In this document: piece by piece, positions 1-9,156 of the stretch
Layout of the letters: every line of letters starts with the position of its first letter
Position numbering within the stretch: position 1 is the stretch's first letter
Assembly: GCF_017744045.1 (NCBI RefSeq)
Contig: NZ_JAGHRD010000010.1
Source of the DNA: Pelagimonas sp017744045
GTDB lineage: Bacteria > Pseudomonadota > Alphaproteobacteria > Rhodobacterales > Rhodobacteraceae
Length of the DNA: 64,000 nucleotides
Strand: one strand, 5' to 3'
Position numbers and translations under genes: made by a program
Notes under the pieces: model-generated
Databases searched by the model: none
Told to the model about the DNA's origin: nothing
Seen by the model: only the letters and a program-made list of their open reading frames with translations

Positions 1-8
1 TTGACAGT

Positions 9-30
9 TCAGGGGCGAGCCCGCCCCTGA
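9..30. terminator. Hairpin downstream of aroC
   Basis: A 9-bp perfect GC-rich stem (TCAGGGGCG paired with CGCCCCTGA, 4-nt loop) lies 22 bases beyond the aroC stop. There is no clear U tract in the minus direction, so termination or 3'-end protection is inferred only from position. Confidence 0.45.
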
Positions 31-51
31 CGGTCATCAATCACGACGGCC

Positions 52-1158
52 TCAAACAGGACCGATTTTGCCGCCCGCATCGCCGATTTGACCACGATGC
101 AACAGCAGATGATCCAGGATCACACAAGCCATCATCGCTTCGCCAACCGGCACGGCGCGAATGCCAACACAGGGGTCGTGACGCCCCTTGGTCACGATTT
201 CGGTGTCCTGACCGTCGATTGTGATGGTCTTGCGCGTGTTCAGGATCGACGAGGTCGGCTTGACTGCAAATCGGGTGACGATTTCTTGGCCGGTCGAAAT
301 ACCGCCCAGAATGCCACCTGCATGATTTGACCCGTAAACTGGCCCATCAGGGCCCATGCGGATCTCATCTGCATTGTCGGTTCCGGTCAATTCCGCCGCC
401 GCCATGCCGTCGCCAATCTCAACCGCCTTGACCGCGTTGATCGACATCATGGCTGCCGCCAAATCCGTGTCTAGCTTGCCATAAACCGGCGCGCCCAGAC
501 CTGCTGGAACGCCGCGCGCGGTCACCTCGATGACGGCACCAACACTGTCGCCAGATTTGCGTAACCCGTCCAGGTACTCAGCCCAATCCTCGGCGGTCAC
601 CGCATCCGGGCACCAGAATGGGTTGGTGTCGATCACATCCCAGTCAAACCGCGACCGATCCATGCGGCGCGGACCCATTTGCACCATGTACCCTTTGATC
701 TGGATACCTGGGGCCAAATGGTCCAAAGCCGCGCGCGCCAATCCGCCAGCAGCCACACGGGCCGCCGTTTCGCGGGCCGAGGAACGACCACCACCGCGAT
801 AATCGCGAATGCCGTATTTTTGCCAATAGGTGATATCCGCATGGCCGGGCCGGAATTTCTGCGAAATTTCCGAGTAATCTTTTGAGCGCTGATCGGTATT
901 CTCGATCATCAACTGCACCGATGTTCCGGTGGTCTTGCCCTCAAAAACACCCGACAGAATCTTTACCGCATCCGGTTCGCGCCGCTGGGTGGTGAATTTG
1001 TTCTGACCCGGTTTGCGCTGATCCAGCCAGACTTGCAGCATCTCTTCGGAGATTTCCACACCCGGAGGGCAACCATCGACCGTCGCGCCCAGAGCCGGCC
1101 CATGGCTTTCACCCCAGGTCGTGACACGGAAGAGATGACCAAATGTATTCATGCTCAT
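52..1158 (-). CDS. aroC: Chorismate synthase
   Basis: Last step of the shikimate pathway: converts 5-enolpyruvylshikimate-3-phosphate to chorismate using reduced FMN, in the cytoplasm. The N-terminus MSMNTFGHLFRVTTWGESHG is the family signature, followed by the GCPPG segment and the R-rich GGGRSSARETAARVAAG stretch that binds substrate and flavin. The length, about 368 residues, is normal for the family. I chose the ATG at 1158 because GGAGA lies just upstream; a longer reading frame from 1182 has no ribosome binding site. It is divergent from the thiamine importer operon and appears monocistronic. Confidence 0.96.
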   Translation of the reverse strand: MSMNTFGHLFRVTTWGESHGPALGATVDGCPPGVEISEEMLQVWLDQRKPGQNKFTTQRREPDAVKILSGVFEGKTTGTSVQLMIENTDQRSKDYSEISQKFRPGHADITYWQKYGIRDYRGGGRSSARETAARVAAGGLARAALDHLAPGIQIKGYMVQMGPRRMDRSRFDWDVIDTNPFWCPDAVTAEDWAEYLDGLRKSGDSVGAVIEVTARGVPAGLGAPVYGKLDTDLAAAMMSINAVKAVEIGDGMAAAELTGTDNADEIRMGPDGPVYGSNHAGGILGGISTGQEIVTRFAVKPTSSILNTRKTITIDGQDTEIVTKGRHDPCVGIRAVPVGEAMMACVILDHLLLHRGQIGDAGGKIGPV

Positions 1159-1265
1159 GGGCGGGTCTCCTTTGCCAAGCACTCCTAGGGCAGAGCGGCC
1201 AGAGCCTCAAGCGCTATTGAGGCAAAACTGCTTGCACATCCCGCCCTGTCCCCCTAGCGTCACGG

Positions 1266-1363
1266 CCACCTCGGGGTGCCGGTTTCCGGCTGAGATGCCT
1301 GGTCGCAAGGCCAAGGGTGAACCCGTTGAACCTGACCCGGTTAATTCCGGCGGAGGAAAGGTC
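1266..1363 (+). promoter_or_regulatory. TPP riboswitch (thi box)
   Basis: The thi-box signatures are present in order: CGGGGTGCC, then GGCTGAGATG, a short helper hairpin (GGTCGCAAGGCC), then TGAACCTGACCCGGTTAAT and CCGGCGGAGGAAAG. It lies in the leader of thiB about 50 bases before its ATG, so thiamine pyrophosphate should switch off thiBPQ expression. The expression platform between the aptamer and the start codon was not resolved. Confidence 0.93.
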
Positions 1364-1415
1364 CGGACTTGAGATATGTGCCGACCCCTTCGCGCCATTG
1401 TCTTGGAGGACGACC

Positions 1416-2420
1416 ATGAAAATCACGGTGACCACCACCATGAAAGCCTTCACCTTTGTCGCGGGATGCCTGACTGCCAGCACGGCCTTGGCCGAAACGC
1501 CTGTGCTGACCGTCTACGCGCCTGACTACTTTGTGTCGGAATGGGGCCCGGGCCCCAAGATCGAAGAGCTGTTTGAAGCGCAATGCGGCTGCGACTTGCA
1601 ATTCAAGCCCGGTGATCTGCTGCCACGTGTCCTGCTTGAGGGCGACAAGACCGAAGCGGATATCGTGATTGGCCTGAACACCGATGTCACCAAAAAGGCG
1701 CGCGAATCCGGGCTGTTTGCCCCGCATGGCGCGACGCTGGACGGGCTGACCCTGCCTTTGGACTGGTCGGATGACACGTTCCTGCCGTTCAACTATGGCC
1801 ACACCGCTTTTATCTATGACACGACCAAGATCGACACTGCCCCGGCCAGCTTTGATGACCTTTTGAACGCGCCGGATGATCTGCGACTGGTTATTCAGGA
1901 TCCACGCAGCTCGATTTCCGGTCTGGCGTTGGTGCTCTGGGTCAGTGCCGTTTATGGGGATAAAGCAGAAGAGGCCTGGGCCAAACTTGCCCCGAAAATC
2001 GTCACCGTGACGCGCGGATGGTCCGAAAGCTATGGCATGTTCACCGATGGCGAAGCTGACATGGTGCTCAGCTACACGACCTCGCCCGCCTATCACATCA
2101 TCGCCGAAGGCGATGAAACCAAAAAGGCGGCGATTTTCCCGGAAGGGCATTATTTCATGGTGGAACTGGCGGCAAAAACCGCATCGACCGACCAGCCTGA
2201 GCTGGCGGATCAATTCATGGAATTTGTCCTGGGCGGCGATTTCCAGGGCATGATCGCAACAGGCAATTGGTCGATCCCCGCGGCCCTGCCGAAAGAGCAA
2301 TGGCCCGAAGGGTTCCAAAAGCTGGATCTGCCAGAAAAGGTCTTGTTCTTTGACGAAAACGAAGCTGCGGCTTTGCGTGAGGATGCAATCGAGGCATGGC
2401 GCAGCGCGCTCTCGCAATAA
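1416..2420 (+). CDS. thiB: Thiamine ABC transporter, periplasmic binding protein
   Basis: Periplasmic receptor of the thiamine/TPP importer ThiBPQ. About 334 residues with a signal peptide (hydrophobic FTFVAGCLTASTALA, cleavage near residue 30) and the iron/thiamine binding-protein fold typical of ThiB, including a conserved WG-PGP segment near the mature N-terminus. ATG at 1416 is preceded by GGAGG at 1405-1409; a second in-frame ATG lies at 1440. It sits directly under a TPP riboswitch and overlaps thiP by 25 bases, so translation of the two is probably coupled. Confidence 0.92.
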   Translation: MKITVTTTMKAFTFVAGCLTASTALAETPVLTVYAPDYFVSEWGPGPKIEELFEAQCGCDLQFKPGDLLPRVLLEGDKTEADIVIGLNTDVTKKARESGLFAPHGATLDGLTLPLDWSDDTFLPFNYGHTAFIYDTTKIDTAPASFDDLLNAPDDLRLVIQDPRSSISGLALVLWVSAVYGDKAEEAWAKLAPKIVTVTRGWSESYGMFTDGEADMVLSYTTSPAYHIIAEGDETKKAAIFPEGHYFMVELAAKTASTDQPELADQFMEFVLGGDFQGMIATGNWSIPAALPKEQWPEGFQKLDLPEKVLFFDENEAAALREDAIEAWRSALSQ

Positions 2421-3916
2421 GCGCGGGTTTGGTTCTGGCGGCGCTGACGCTGGGGCCAATCATTGCGGTATTTTATCGGGCCGGGGGCGTGTCAGCCTTC
2501 CGGCCCGGTGATCTTGAGGCGTTGCAATTCACCGTCTGGCAGGCGGTGCTGTCCGGCTTTTTCTCTGTCCTTTTGGCCATTCCAGTCGCGCGCGCGCTGG
2601 CGCGTCGCCAGTTTCCTGGGCGTGGGATTTTGATTTCCCTGATGGGGGCGCCGTTCATTTTACCCGTCATCGTCGCTGTGATGGGGTTGATTGCTGTGTT
2701 TGGCCAAAACGGTTTGTTGAATGCGAGTTTGGCGGCCTTTGGTCTGCCGAAACTCGACGTATACGGGTTGCATGGTGTCGTGCTGGCGCATGTGTTTTTC
2801 AACCTGCCACTGGCCACACGGATGTTACTACAGGCCTGGCTGGCCATTCCGGGTGAGCGGTTTCGTCTCGCGGCATCGCTGGGGCTCAGCCCCTGGGCGC
2901 GGTTTCTGACATTGGAATGGCCTCTGATCCGCCGCATTGCGCCGGGGGCCTTTGCGGTGATCTTTGTGATCTGCCTGACCAGTTTCGCGGTTGCGTTGAC
3001 GCTGGGCGGAGGGCCGCGTGCCACAACGGTCGAACTGGCCATCTACCAAGCTATGCGTTTTGATTTTGATCTCGCTCGGGCGGCGACCTTGGCGATGCTG
3101 CAACTTGGCCTGGCTGTTTTTGCCGGGATCATCGCCTTGCGGCTTGCCCCGGCGCAGGGGTTTGGTGTCGGACGCGACAGGCCGGTATCCACTTGGTCCA
3201 ACGGGGCCGCTTGGGCGCGCATCATGGATGCCACCTGGGTTCTCGCCGCCGCGGCTTTCCTCTTGGTTCCGCTGGCGATGGTTATCTCCAAGGGTATTCC
3301 GGGCCTGTTGGATGGGGCCGGGCAGGGGACATGGCAGGCGGCCAAGCATTCGTTGCAGGTCGCCCTGGCCTCGACCGCGCTTTGTATGCTCTGGGCTCTG
3401 CCCTTGGCCAATCGACGTGGAGAGCTGCTCTCCGTGGCTGCCATCGCCATGTCGCCATTGGTTCTGGGCACCGGGTTGTTCCTGATCCTGCGGCCTATAG
3501 TGAACCCGTTCAGCATGGCTTTGCCGGTCACAACTGTGGTCAACGCCTTGATGGCCTTGCCTTTTGCGCTGCGGATCCTGAGGCCTGAGGCCGAGACATT
3601 GGAGCAAGACTTTGGCCGTTTGCGCCAAACCTTGCGCATGAGCGGCTGGGCCTGGTTACGCCTGGTCTGGTTGCCGCGCCTGCGCCGGCCAATGGGCTTT
3701 GCCGCCGGTTTGACGGCGGCTTTGGCGATGGGGGATCTTGGCGTGATAGCGCTGTTCGCGGACCCGGATCGCGCCACGCTGCCCTTGCAGGTCTATCGTC
3801 TGATGGGGGCCTATCAGATGGAGGCTGCGGCAGGCGCAGCGCTCTTGCTGTTATTGCTGAGTTTTGGCCTGTTCTGGCTGTTTGATCGCGGGGGGCGCAT
3901 TCATGCTGAGCGTTGA
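2396..3916 (+). CDS. thiP: Thiamine ABC transporter, permease
   Basis: Inner-membrane permease of the thiamine/TPP importer. About 506 residues with two fused permease halves and roughly twelve hydrophobic segments, the usual ThiP organisation. Each half carries a coupling EAA-like loop (around GLSPWARFLTLEWPLIRR in the first half and RMSGWAWLRLVWLPRLRR in the second). It starts inside thiB and ends inside thiQ (14-base overlap), so the three genes form one coupled operon under the upstream riboswitch. Confidence 0.92.
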   Translation: MAQRALAISAGLVLAALTLGPIIAVFYRAGGVSAFRPGDLEALQFTVWQAVLSGFFSVLLAIPVARALARRQFPGRGILISLMGAPFILPVIVAVMGLIAVFGQNGLLNASLAAFGLPKLDVYGLHGVVLAHVFFNLPLATRMLLQAWLAIPGERFRLAASLGLSPWARFLTLEWPLIRRIAPGAFAVIFVICLTSFAVALTLGGGPRATTVELAIYQAMRFDFDLARAATLAMLQLGLAVFAGIIALRLAPAQGFGVGRDRPVSTWSNGAAWARIMDATWVLAAAAFLLVPLAMVISKGIPGLLDGAGQGTWQAAKHSLQVALASTALCMLWALPLANRRGELLSVAAIAMSPLVLGTGLFLILRPIVNPFSMALPVTTVVNALMALPFALRILRPEAETLEQDFGRLRQTLRMSGWAWLRLVWLPRLRRPMGFAAGLTAALAMGDLGVIALFADPDRATLPLQVYRLMGAYQMEAAAGAALLLLLLSFGLFWLFDRGGRIHAER

Positions 3917-4613
3917 GAATATGGTTGTCCCGATGGACAGCTCGGATCTGTCTGGGACATTAACCTTGGCTCCGGGGCGGCGGGTGGCCGTTTTGGGGCC
4001 AAGCGGCGCGGGCAAATCGACTTTCCTCGATGCTTTGGCCGGGTTTCGCGGGCTGAAGGTGGGGCAAATCCGGTGGTCGGGCGAGGATCTGACCCGCTTG
4101 CCGCCGGATCAAAGGCCGGTGTCGATCCTGTTTCAGGACAGCAATCTGTTCCCGCATCTCAGCATCTTTCGCAATCTCACATTGGCTCTTCGCCCAGGAG
4201 GCCGGGCCGCCTCGCCACAGGATCGCTTGCGTATCGAAGGGGCGCTGAAGCGGGTGGGCCTAGAGGGCATGGGGGATCGCAAACCGGGCAGCCTGTCCGG
4301 CGGCCAACAAAGCCGCGCTGCTTTGGCACGGGTGATGCTGCAGGCGCGCCCGATCATCCTCTTGGATGAACCGTTTTCCGCCCTTGGCCCGGCACTCAAG
4401 GCGGAAATGCTGGCCTTGGTCAAAGAGGTGGCGGGCAATGTCGGGGCCTTGGTGATCATGGTCACCCACGACCCCGCAGATGCAAGCAGCTTTGCCGAAG
4501 ACGTGGTGCTGGTGGCGGAAAACAAAGTACATCTGCCGGTCGCAACAGCGGCATTCTTTGCCAACCCGCCGGAGGCATATCGGGAGTATGTAGGGGTGGC
4601 TACTGAGAAGTGA
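3903..4613 (+). CDS. thiQ: Thiamine ABC transporter, ATPase
   Basis: ATP-binding subunit that powers thiamine/TPP import. Walker A GPSGAGKST at residues 32-40, Q-loop in SILFQDSNLFP, ABC signature LSGGQ, Walker B PIILLDEPF and the switch histidine in MVTHDP. Length about 236 residues, normal for ThiQ. ATG 3903 gives MLSVENMVV, the usual ThiQ start; a longer frame from 3864 would extend into thiP without a ribosome site. It is the last gene of the operon and is followed by a strong terminator. Confidence 0.92.
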   Translation: MLSVENMVVPMDSSDLSGTLTLAPGRRVAVLGPSGAGKSTFLDALAGFRGLKVGQIRWSGEDLTRLPPDQRPVSILFQDSNLFPHLSIFRNLTLALRPGGRAASPQDRLRIEGALKRVGLEGMGDRKPGSLSGGQQSRAALARVMLQARPIILLDEPFSALGPALKAEMLALVKEVAGNVGALVIMVTHDPADASSFAEDVVLVAENKVHLPVATAAFFANPPEAYREYVGVATEK

Positions 4614-4651
4614 GCATGGTTTGCGAAAGAAGACAGCTCAGCCCTAACAAA

Positions 4652-4680
4652 AAAGCCCCGCCAGATTGGCGGGGCTTTCT
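4652..4680. terminator. Bidirectional rho-independent terminator
   Basis: An 11-bp perfect stem (AAAGCCCCGCC / GGCGGGGCTTT, 5-nt loop) flanked by A-rich and T-rich sequence sits between the convergent thiQ and petC genes. It can terminate both. Confidence 0.9.
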
Positions 4681-4699
4681 GTTTCGCTATACGCAAAGC

Positions 4700-5503
4700 T
4701 TAGTCTTTGCGGCCGTATTTGATCGGCTTCCACAGACGTTTGTTGGTCAGGTAGAGCAGGACCGACAGCACGGTCAGGAACAGAACGGCGGTGAAACCGG
4801 CCTGCTGGCGGGCCATCATCTTGGGTTCCGCTGTCCACATCAGGAAGGCGGCGATGTCCTCGGCTTCGTGGTGCAACGAGTTGGAATGGCCATCGGCATA
4901 TTCCACATCTTCACCATAAAGCGGCGGTGCCATGGAGATCCAGCCACCTGGGAAAGCGGTGTTTTCGTAGAGGGTCACACCGGCTTCTTCCTTTTCCTCA
5001 CCGGTATAACCGGTCAGCAAAGAGGCGATATATTCCGCGCCGCCCATGCCTTTGAACAGCTGGTTCATACCTGTGCCATAGGGGCCGTGGAAACCTGCGC
5101 GGGCCTTGGCCATCAAGGACAGGTCAGGGGCACCAGCGCCGGTATTGGCCGGGAAGAAGTCAGCAGGCTTGGCCGGACGGAAATCGCCATCGCCATCTGC
5201 CAGTTCCGGATCCCAGGTTTCAAAGTTCTGCTCCGAATAGGCGCGCACTTCGTCCTCGGTGAACTCGGGACCACCGGGGTCGCCCAGAGTCCGCAGAGGC
5301 ACGTATTGCAGACCGTGGCAACTTGCGCAGACCTCGGTGTAAACCTGCAAGCCGCGCTGCAGCTGGTGCTGGTCAAACTTGCCAAACGGACCTTCGAACG
5401 AGAATTGGAAATCCTCGACATGGCCGGCACCGCCTGCCGCCATGGCGCTGGTCGCGCCAAGGGTCAAAGCAGTCAGAGCCGAAAGGGTGAGTTTTTTGAA
5501 CAT
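4700..5503 (-). CDS. petC: Ubiquinol-cytochrome c reductase, cytochrome c1
   Basis: Cytochrome c1 of the bc1 complex: takes electrons from the Rieske protein and passes them to soluble cytochrome c on the periplasmic side. It has a cleavable signal peptide (ends near AMAAGG), the haem-binding motif CASCH at residues 59-63 and a C-terminal membrane anchor (AVLFLTVLSVLLYLTNKRLWKPIK). 267 residues, as in Rhodobacter. Third gene of petABC, 14 bases after petB. Confidence 0.96.
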   Translation of the reverse strand: MFKKLTLSALTALTLGATSAMAAGGAGHVEDFQFSFEGPFGKFDQHQLQRGLQVYTEVCASCHGLQYVPLRTLGDPGGPEFTEDEVRAYSEQNFETWDPELADGDGDFRPAKPADFFPANTGAGAPDLSLMAKARAGFHGPYGTGMNQLFKGMGGAEYIASLLTGYTGEEKEEAGVTLYENTAFPGGWISMAPPLYGEDVEYADGHSNSLHHEAEDIAAFLMWTAEPKMMARQQAGFTAVLFLTVLSVLLYLTNKRLWKPIKYGRKD

Positions 5504-5517
5504 CTCTGTCGGTCCTC

Positions 5518-6843
5518 TTACTCAGCAGGTGTATCGGCAGATTTGCCGTACTGGTTGTTGAAGTCTTCTTCGATGGTCGCAGGCTGGGCCAGCGGCTTTT
5601 CGATGACACCCATCAGCGGCAGGATCACCAGGAAGTAACCGAACCAATAGGCCGACCCAATCAGCGAGAAGCTGGCATAGGGTTCTTCGGCGGGCATGGC
5701 ACCCAGCCACATCAGCACGACAAAGTCGATAACCAACAGCCAGAACCACCATTTCAGCATTGGGCGGAAACGGGCGGAGCGGACCGAAGAGGTGTCCAGC
5801 CAAGGGGCCAGCGCCATAACGGCGATCGCACCGAACATTGCCACAACACCAAAAAACTTGGCGTCAACGATGCCACCGGTCACGAAGGAGACAAACTGCA
5901 CCAGCCAAACGTCGGCGGTGAACGCACGCAGGATGGCGTAGAAGGGCAGGAAGTACCATTCAGGCACGATGTGTGCCGGAGTTACCAGCGGGTTCGCCTC
6001 GATGTAGTTATCGGGGTGGCCCAGATAGTTCGGCATAAAGCCGACGATGGCAAAGAACACAGCCAGGATCACAGCCAGCGCGAATACGTCTTTGATGACG
6101 TAGTAGGGCCAGAATGGAACGGTGTCTTTCTTGACCGATTCCTTGCTGTCACGACGTACTTCGACGCCTGCCGGGTTGTTGTTGCCGGTGGTGTGGAAAG
6201 CCCAGATATGGACGATCACAAGGGCGGCAATCACGAATGGCAGCAGGTAGTGCAGCGAGAAGAAGCGGTTCAGCGTGGCATTGTCCACAGCGGGCCCGCC
6301 CAGCAGCCAGGTCTGGATCGGTTCCCCGATGAACGGGATCGCGCCAAACAGGCCGGTGATCACGGTTGCCCCCCAGAAGGACATCTGACCCCAAGGCAGA
6401 ACGTAGCCCATAAAGCCGGTGCCCATCATCAGGACAAAGATCAGCATCCCGACGATCCATGTGATCTCACGCGGGGCCTTGTAGGACCCGTAGTAAAGGC
6501 CACGGAACATGTGGATGTATACGGCGACAAAGAACAGCGACGCGCCGTTCATATGCAGATAGCGGATCATGTGACCGCCATTCACGTCACGCATGATGTG
6601 TTCGACCGACGCAAAGGCGTAATCGACATGCGGGGTGTAATGCATCACCAGGATGACGCCGGTCGCAATCATGTGGACCAGGCAGTAGGCCAGAACGATG
6701 CCCCAGATCCACCACCAGTTCAGGTTTTTGGGGGTGGGGATCATGATGGTGTCATAGACAAGGCCAACAACAGGCAGACGCTCGTGAAGCCATTTTTCGA
6801 AACCCGTCTTGGGTTCGTAATGATCGTGCGGAATTCCGGACAT
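5518..6843 (-). CDS. petB: Ubiquinol-cytochrome c reductase, cytochrome b
   Basis: Membrane-embedded cytochrome b, carrying both b haems and the Qo and Qi quinone sites. 441 residues, eight predicted membrane helices. Visible hallmarks include the haem-ligand region HYTPHVDYAFASVEHIMRDV, the PWG motif (MGYVLPWGQMSFWG) and the Qo-site PEWY motif (VPEWYFLPFYAILR). Twelve bases separate it from petA and fourteen from petC, so this is one operon transcribed petA-petB-petC. Confidence 0.97.
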   Translation of the reverse strand: MSGIPHDHYEPKTGFEKWLHERLPVVGLVYDTIMIPTPKNLNWWWIWGIVLAYCLVHMIATGVILVMHYTPHVDYAFASVEHIMRDVNGGHMIRYLHMNGASLFFVAVYIHMFRGLYYGSYKAPREITWIVGMLIFVLMMGTGFMGYVLPWGQMSFWGATVITGLFGAIPFIGEPIQTWLLGGPAVDNATLNRFFSLHYLLPFVIAALVIVHIWAFHTTGNNNPAGVEVRRDSKESVKKDTVPFWPYYVIKDVFALAVILAVFFAIVGFMPNYLGHPDNYIEANPLVTPAHIVPEWYFLPFYAILRAFTADVWLVQFVSFVTGGIVDAKFFGVVAMFGAIAVMALAPWLDTSSVRSARFRPMLKWWFWLLVIDFVVLMWLGAMPAEEPYASFSLIGSAYWFGYFLVILPLMGVIEKPLAQPATIEEDFNNQYGKSADTPAE

Positions 6844-6855
6844 TCTTGCGCTCCC

Positions 6856-7449
6856 TTATCCGAGTTTGATCGTGCTGCCATCGACCCACTGGGCCGGTGG
6901 AATTGGCAGGTTTTCTGGCGCCGGACCTTTGCGGATGCGGCCGGCCAGGTCGTAGTGGGAGCCGTGGCAAGGGCAGAACCAGCCATCATATTCGCCAGCA
7001 TCGCCCAATGGAACGCAGCCCAAGTGGGTGCAAACGCCCATTTGAACAACCCAGGCCTGAGGCGCTTCGCCTTCGGGGGATGGCATTGTGCGGTTGGCGT
7101 CCGAGGCGTCGGCCGCGCCGTCGCTCAGGTTGGCGTTGCGCGCCAGCGGGTCGATAACCGCTTCGCCTGCCAGAAAGGCTTCGTTCTGCTCTTTGGCTTT
7201 CGAAATCTCTTCACCGGTGCGGTGACGGATAAAGACCGGCTTGCCCAGCCATTTAACGGTCAGCTGAGTGCCTGGCTCAACGCCGGACACATCCACGCGG
7301 ATGCTGGACAGGGCCAGAACATCAGCCGATGGATTCATCTGATTGACCAAGGGCCATGCGGCGGCACCAGCGGTAACTGCACCAGCGCCGGCTGTGGCGT
7401 AGTACAGAAAGTCCCTGCGGGTGCCTTCGTGATCGTCTGCTTGTGACAC
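6856..7449 (-). CDS. petA: Ubiquinol-cytochrome c reductase, Rieske iron-sulfur subunit
   Basis: Rieske protein of bc1, moving electrons from ubiquinol to cytochrome c1. The 2Fe-2S ligands are in CTHLGC and CPCHGSHYD. An N-terminal twin-arginine signal-anchor (RRDFLYYATAGAGAV) directs Tat-dependent insertion. I start it at a GTG at 7449 (reads MSQADDHEGTRRDF), the typical roseobacter N-terminus, with GGAG about nine bases upstream; an upstream ATG at 7500 would add 17 unlikely residues. Length about 197. First gene of petABC. Confidence 0.95.
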   Translation of the reverse strand: MSQADDHEGTRRDFLYYATAGAGAVTAGAAAWPLVNQMNPSADVLALSSIRVDVSGVEPGTQLTVKWLGKPVFIRHRTGEEISKAKEQNEAFLAGEAVIDPLARNANLSDGAADASDANRTMPSPEGEAPQAWVVQMGVCTHLGCVPLGDAGEYDGWFCPCHGSHYDLAGRIRKGPAPENLPIPPAQWVDGSTIKLG

Positions 7450-7663
7450 GAGGTTTGCTCCATTGCTATTGCTCGGGGCCGAGAGAATCGACCGCAACAC
7501 AAAAGGCCGCTTGATCGGCGGCGTTTCCGGGGCGTTATTTAGCGGTCACGTTTCGGGGCGTAAAGAACACAAAGAGCTGAGTTTGCAATCAGCGCGGATG
7601 TGTCGCGGTTGCATGACAGGGGTTTGAGGCCTATCTGGCCAAGTAACGATCGGAGTATGTCCT

Positions 7664-8419
7664 ATGACCAAACTGATTCTGACCACAGCGCTTACAAGTT
7701 CTCTGAGTTTTTCCCTTGCAGCCCCTGCTTTGGCCGAGGTTGAACTGTCCTTTTATACCGGTTGGCAAACCGCACCGCATAGCCGCGTCAAGGGCACTTT
7801 GCCCGGTGATGCTGTTGGTGGGGGTGGTGGCACGGATGCGTCCCAAACTGGTGGACCGGCTTTTGCCATTGGCGACACAACCGGCGATGCGGCCCCGGGG
7901 GCAGATTTCAACGAATTGTTCGGCTGGGAAGGTCGCTCAGGTGAATTGCCGCCCTATTATGGTGTGCGCGCAACCTGGTGGCAGAATGACAAATGGGGCT
8001 ATGGCGTCGAATTTTCGCATAACAAAGTCTATGCCAACAGATCCGACCGCGAAAACCTGGGCTTTTCCCGTCTTGAGTTTACCGATGGTCTGAACATCGT
8101 TACGCTGAACGTCTCGCGCCGTTGGCAGGATCAATGGGGCAGCTTTACCCCTTATGTCAGCGGTGGTCTTGGTGTTGCCATCCCGCATGTGGATGTGCGC
8201 CATGATGCTTCGGATTCGCGCACCTATGAGTTCCAATATACCGGCCCGGCCATGCGTCTGACGGCCGGTGCCAGCTACGCCATCAATGATCGCTATTCGG
8301 TCTTTGGCGAATACCAGTTCACCTATTCCCATAACGAGGTCGATCTGGACGAGGGCGGCAGTTTTGAAACCGATATCAAGACCAATGCCTTGAATATTGG
8401 TATCTCGATGTCCTTCTGA
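7664..8419 (+). CDS. Outer-membrane beta-barrel protein
   Basis: 251 residues with a signal peptide (MTKLILTTALTSSLSFSLAAPALA) followed by alternating polar/hydrophobic strands ending in an aromatic C-terminal residue (NIGISMSF), the usual end signal for insertion by the BAM machinery. The mature start VELSFYTGWQTAPHS is widespread in Rhodobacteraceae proteins annotated as outer-membrane beta-barrel or putative lipid A oxidase; I see no catalytic signature that would decide for the enzyme. Monocistronic, with a terminator directly downstream. Confidence 0.8.
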   Translation: MTKLILTTALTSSLSFSLAAPALAEVELSFYTGWQTAPHSRVKGTLPGDAVGGGGGTDASQTGGPAFAIGDTTGDAAPGADFNELFGWEGRSGELPPYYGVRATWWQNDKWGYGVEFSHNKVYANRSDRENLGFSRLEFTDGLNIVTLNVSRRWQDQWGSFTPYVSGGLGVAIPHVDVRHDASDSRTYEFQYTGPAMRLTAGASYAINDRYSVFGEYQFTYSHNEVDLDEGGSFETDIKTNALNIGISMSF

Positions 8420-8443
8420 TCCGGTTGCGGATCGGTAAGAAAC

Positions 8444-8470
8444 AAAAGGCGGGGTCGACCCCGCCTTTTT
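8444..8470. terminator. Rho-independent terminator
   Basis: Perfect palindrome with an 11-bp arm AAAAGGCGGGG / CCCCGCCTTTT around TCGA, followed by T residues. It lies between the convergent outer-membrane protein gene and the GST gene and can serve both. Confidence 0.92.
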
Positions 8471-8482
8471 CATGTGGAGCGA

Positions 8483-9088
8483 TCACGCAACCGGTACGGT
8501 TTCGGCCATTGATGGGCGCTCGCGGAAACTCTTTTCCCAGGCGGCCAAGGCATCGCGCCCCGCGCGCCAATTGCGGGCATCATGGCGCAGGTCCAGATAG
8601 CCCAAGGCGCAACCGACCGAGATATGTCCGATATCTAGCGGGCCATACAGGTGGCTCATCCAGCGATTGTTGAGCGCGTCCAGGGCGCGTTCGATCTTGG
8701 CCCATTGGCTGGTCAGCCAGTCGTCAAACACCAGCTCTTCGGGGCGCAGTTTGACCTCATAGGCCATGGACACAGCGCAATCCATGATACCATCGCCTGT
8801 GGCTTCCAGTGTCAGCGTGTCCCAAATCCGCTCTTCCGGGTACAGCCCGGCCTCGGCCCGCGCATCGAGAAAGCGGCAGATCACCCGGCTGTCATACAGC
8901 GTCGGCGCATCCGGGCGTGTCAGGGCCGGGATCTTGCCCAGCGGATTGGCGGTTTTCAGATCCGCATCGGTGTTCAGGGCGGTTGTCTGAATGGCGAGGT
9001 GCTCGACATCCTCCATCTGCCCGGTTTCACGCAGCAAAACGCTGACTTTGCGCACATAAGGAGAGGTGGGTGAGAAATACAACTGCAT
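8483..9088 (-). CDS. Glutathione S-transferase family protein
   Basis: About 201 residues. The thioredoxin-fold N-terminus (MQLYFSPTSPYVRKVSVLL) contains the SPTSPYVRKV helix where the catalytic Ser/Cys would lie, then the cis-proline and glutathione-binding segment GKIPAL...LYDSRVICRFLD, and an all-helical C-terminal domain. The class cannot be assigned, and the substrate is unknown. It stands alone between a terminator and xerC. Confidence 0.88.
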   Translation of the reverse strand: MQLYFSPTSPYVRKVSVLLRETGQMEDVEHLAIQTTALNTDADLKTANPLGKIPALTRPDAPTLYDSRVICRFLDARAEAGLYPEERIWDTLTLEATGDGIMDCAVSMAYEVKLRPEELVFDDWLTSQWAKIERALDALNNRWMSHLYGPLDIGHISVGCALGYLDLRHDARNWRAGRDALAAWEKSFRERPSMAETVPVA

Positions 9089-9156
9089 GGGTCAATCCTG
9101 TCGCGTCACTATGGTCACGGGCAAGCTAACCCGCCACGCAGGATTGGCAAGCGCCC

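Noticed and set aside
5971..7446. A 491-codon frame antisense to petA and petB
   Set aside because: Both sense genes are certain; the frame is a by-product of codon usage.
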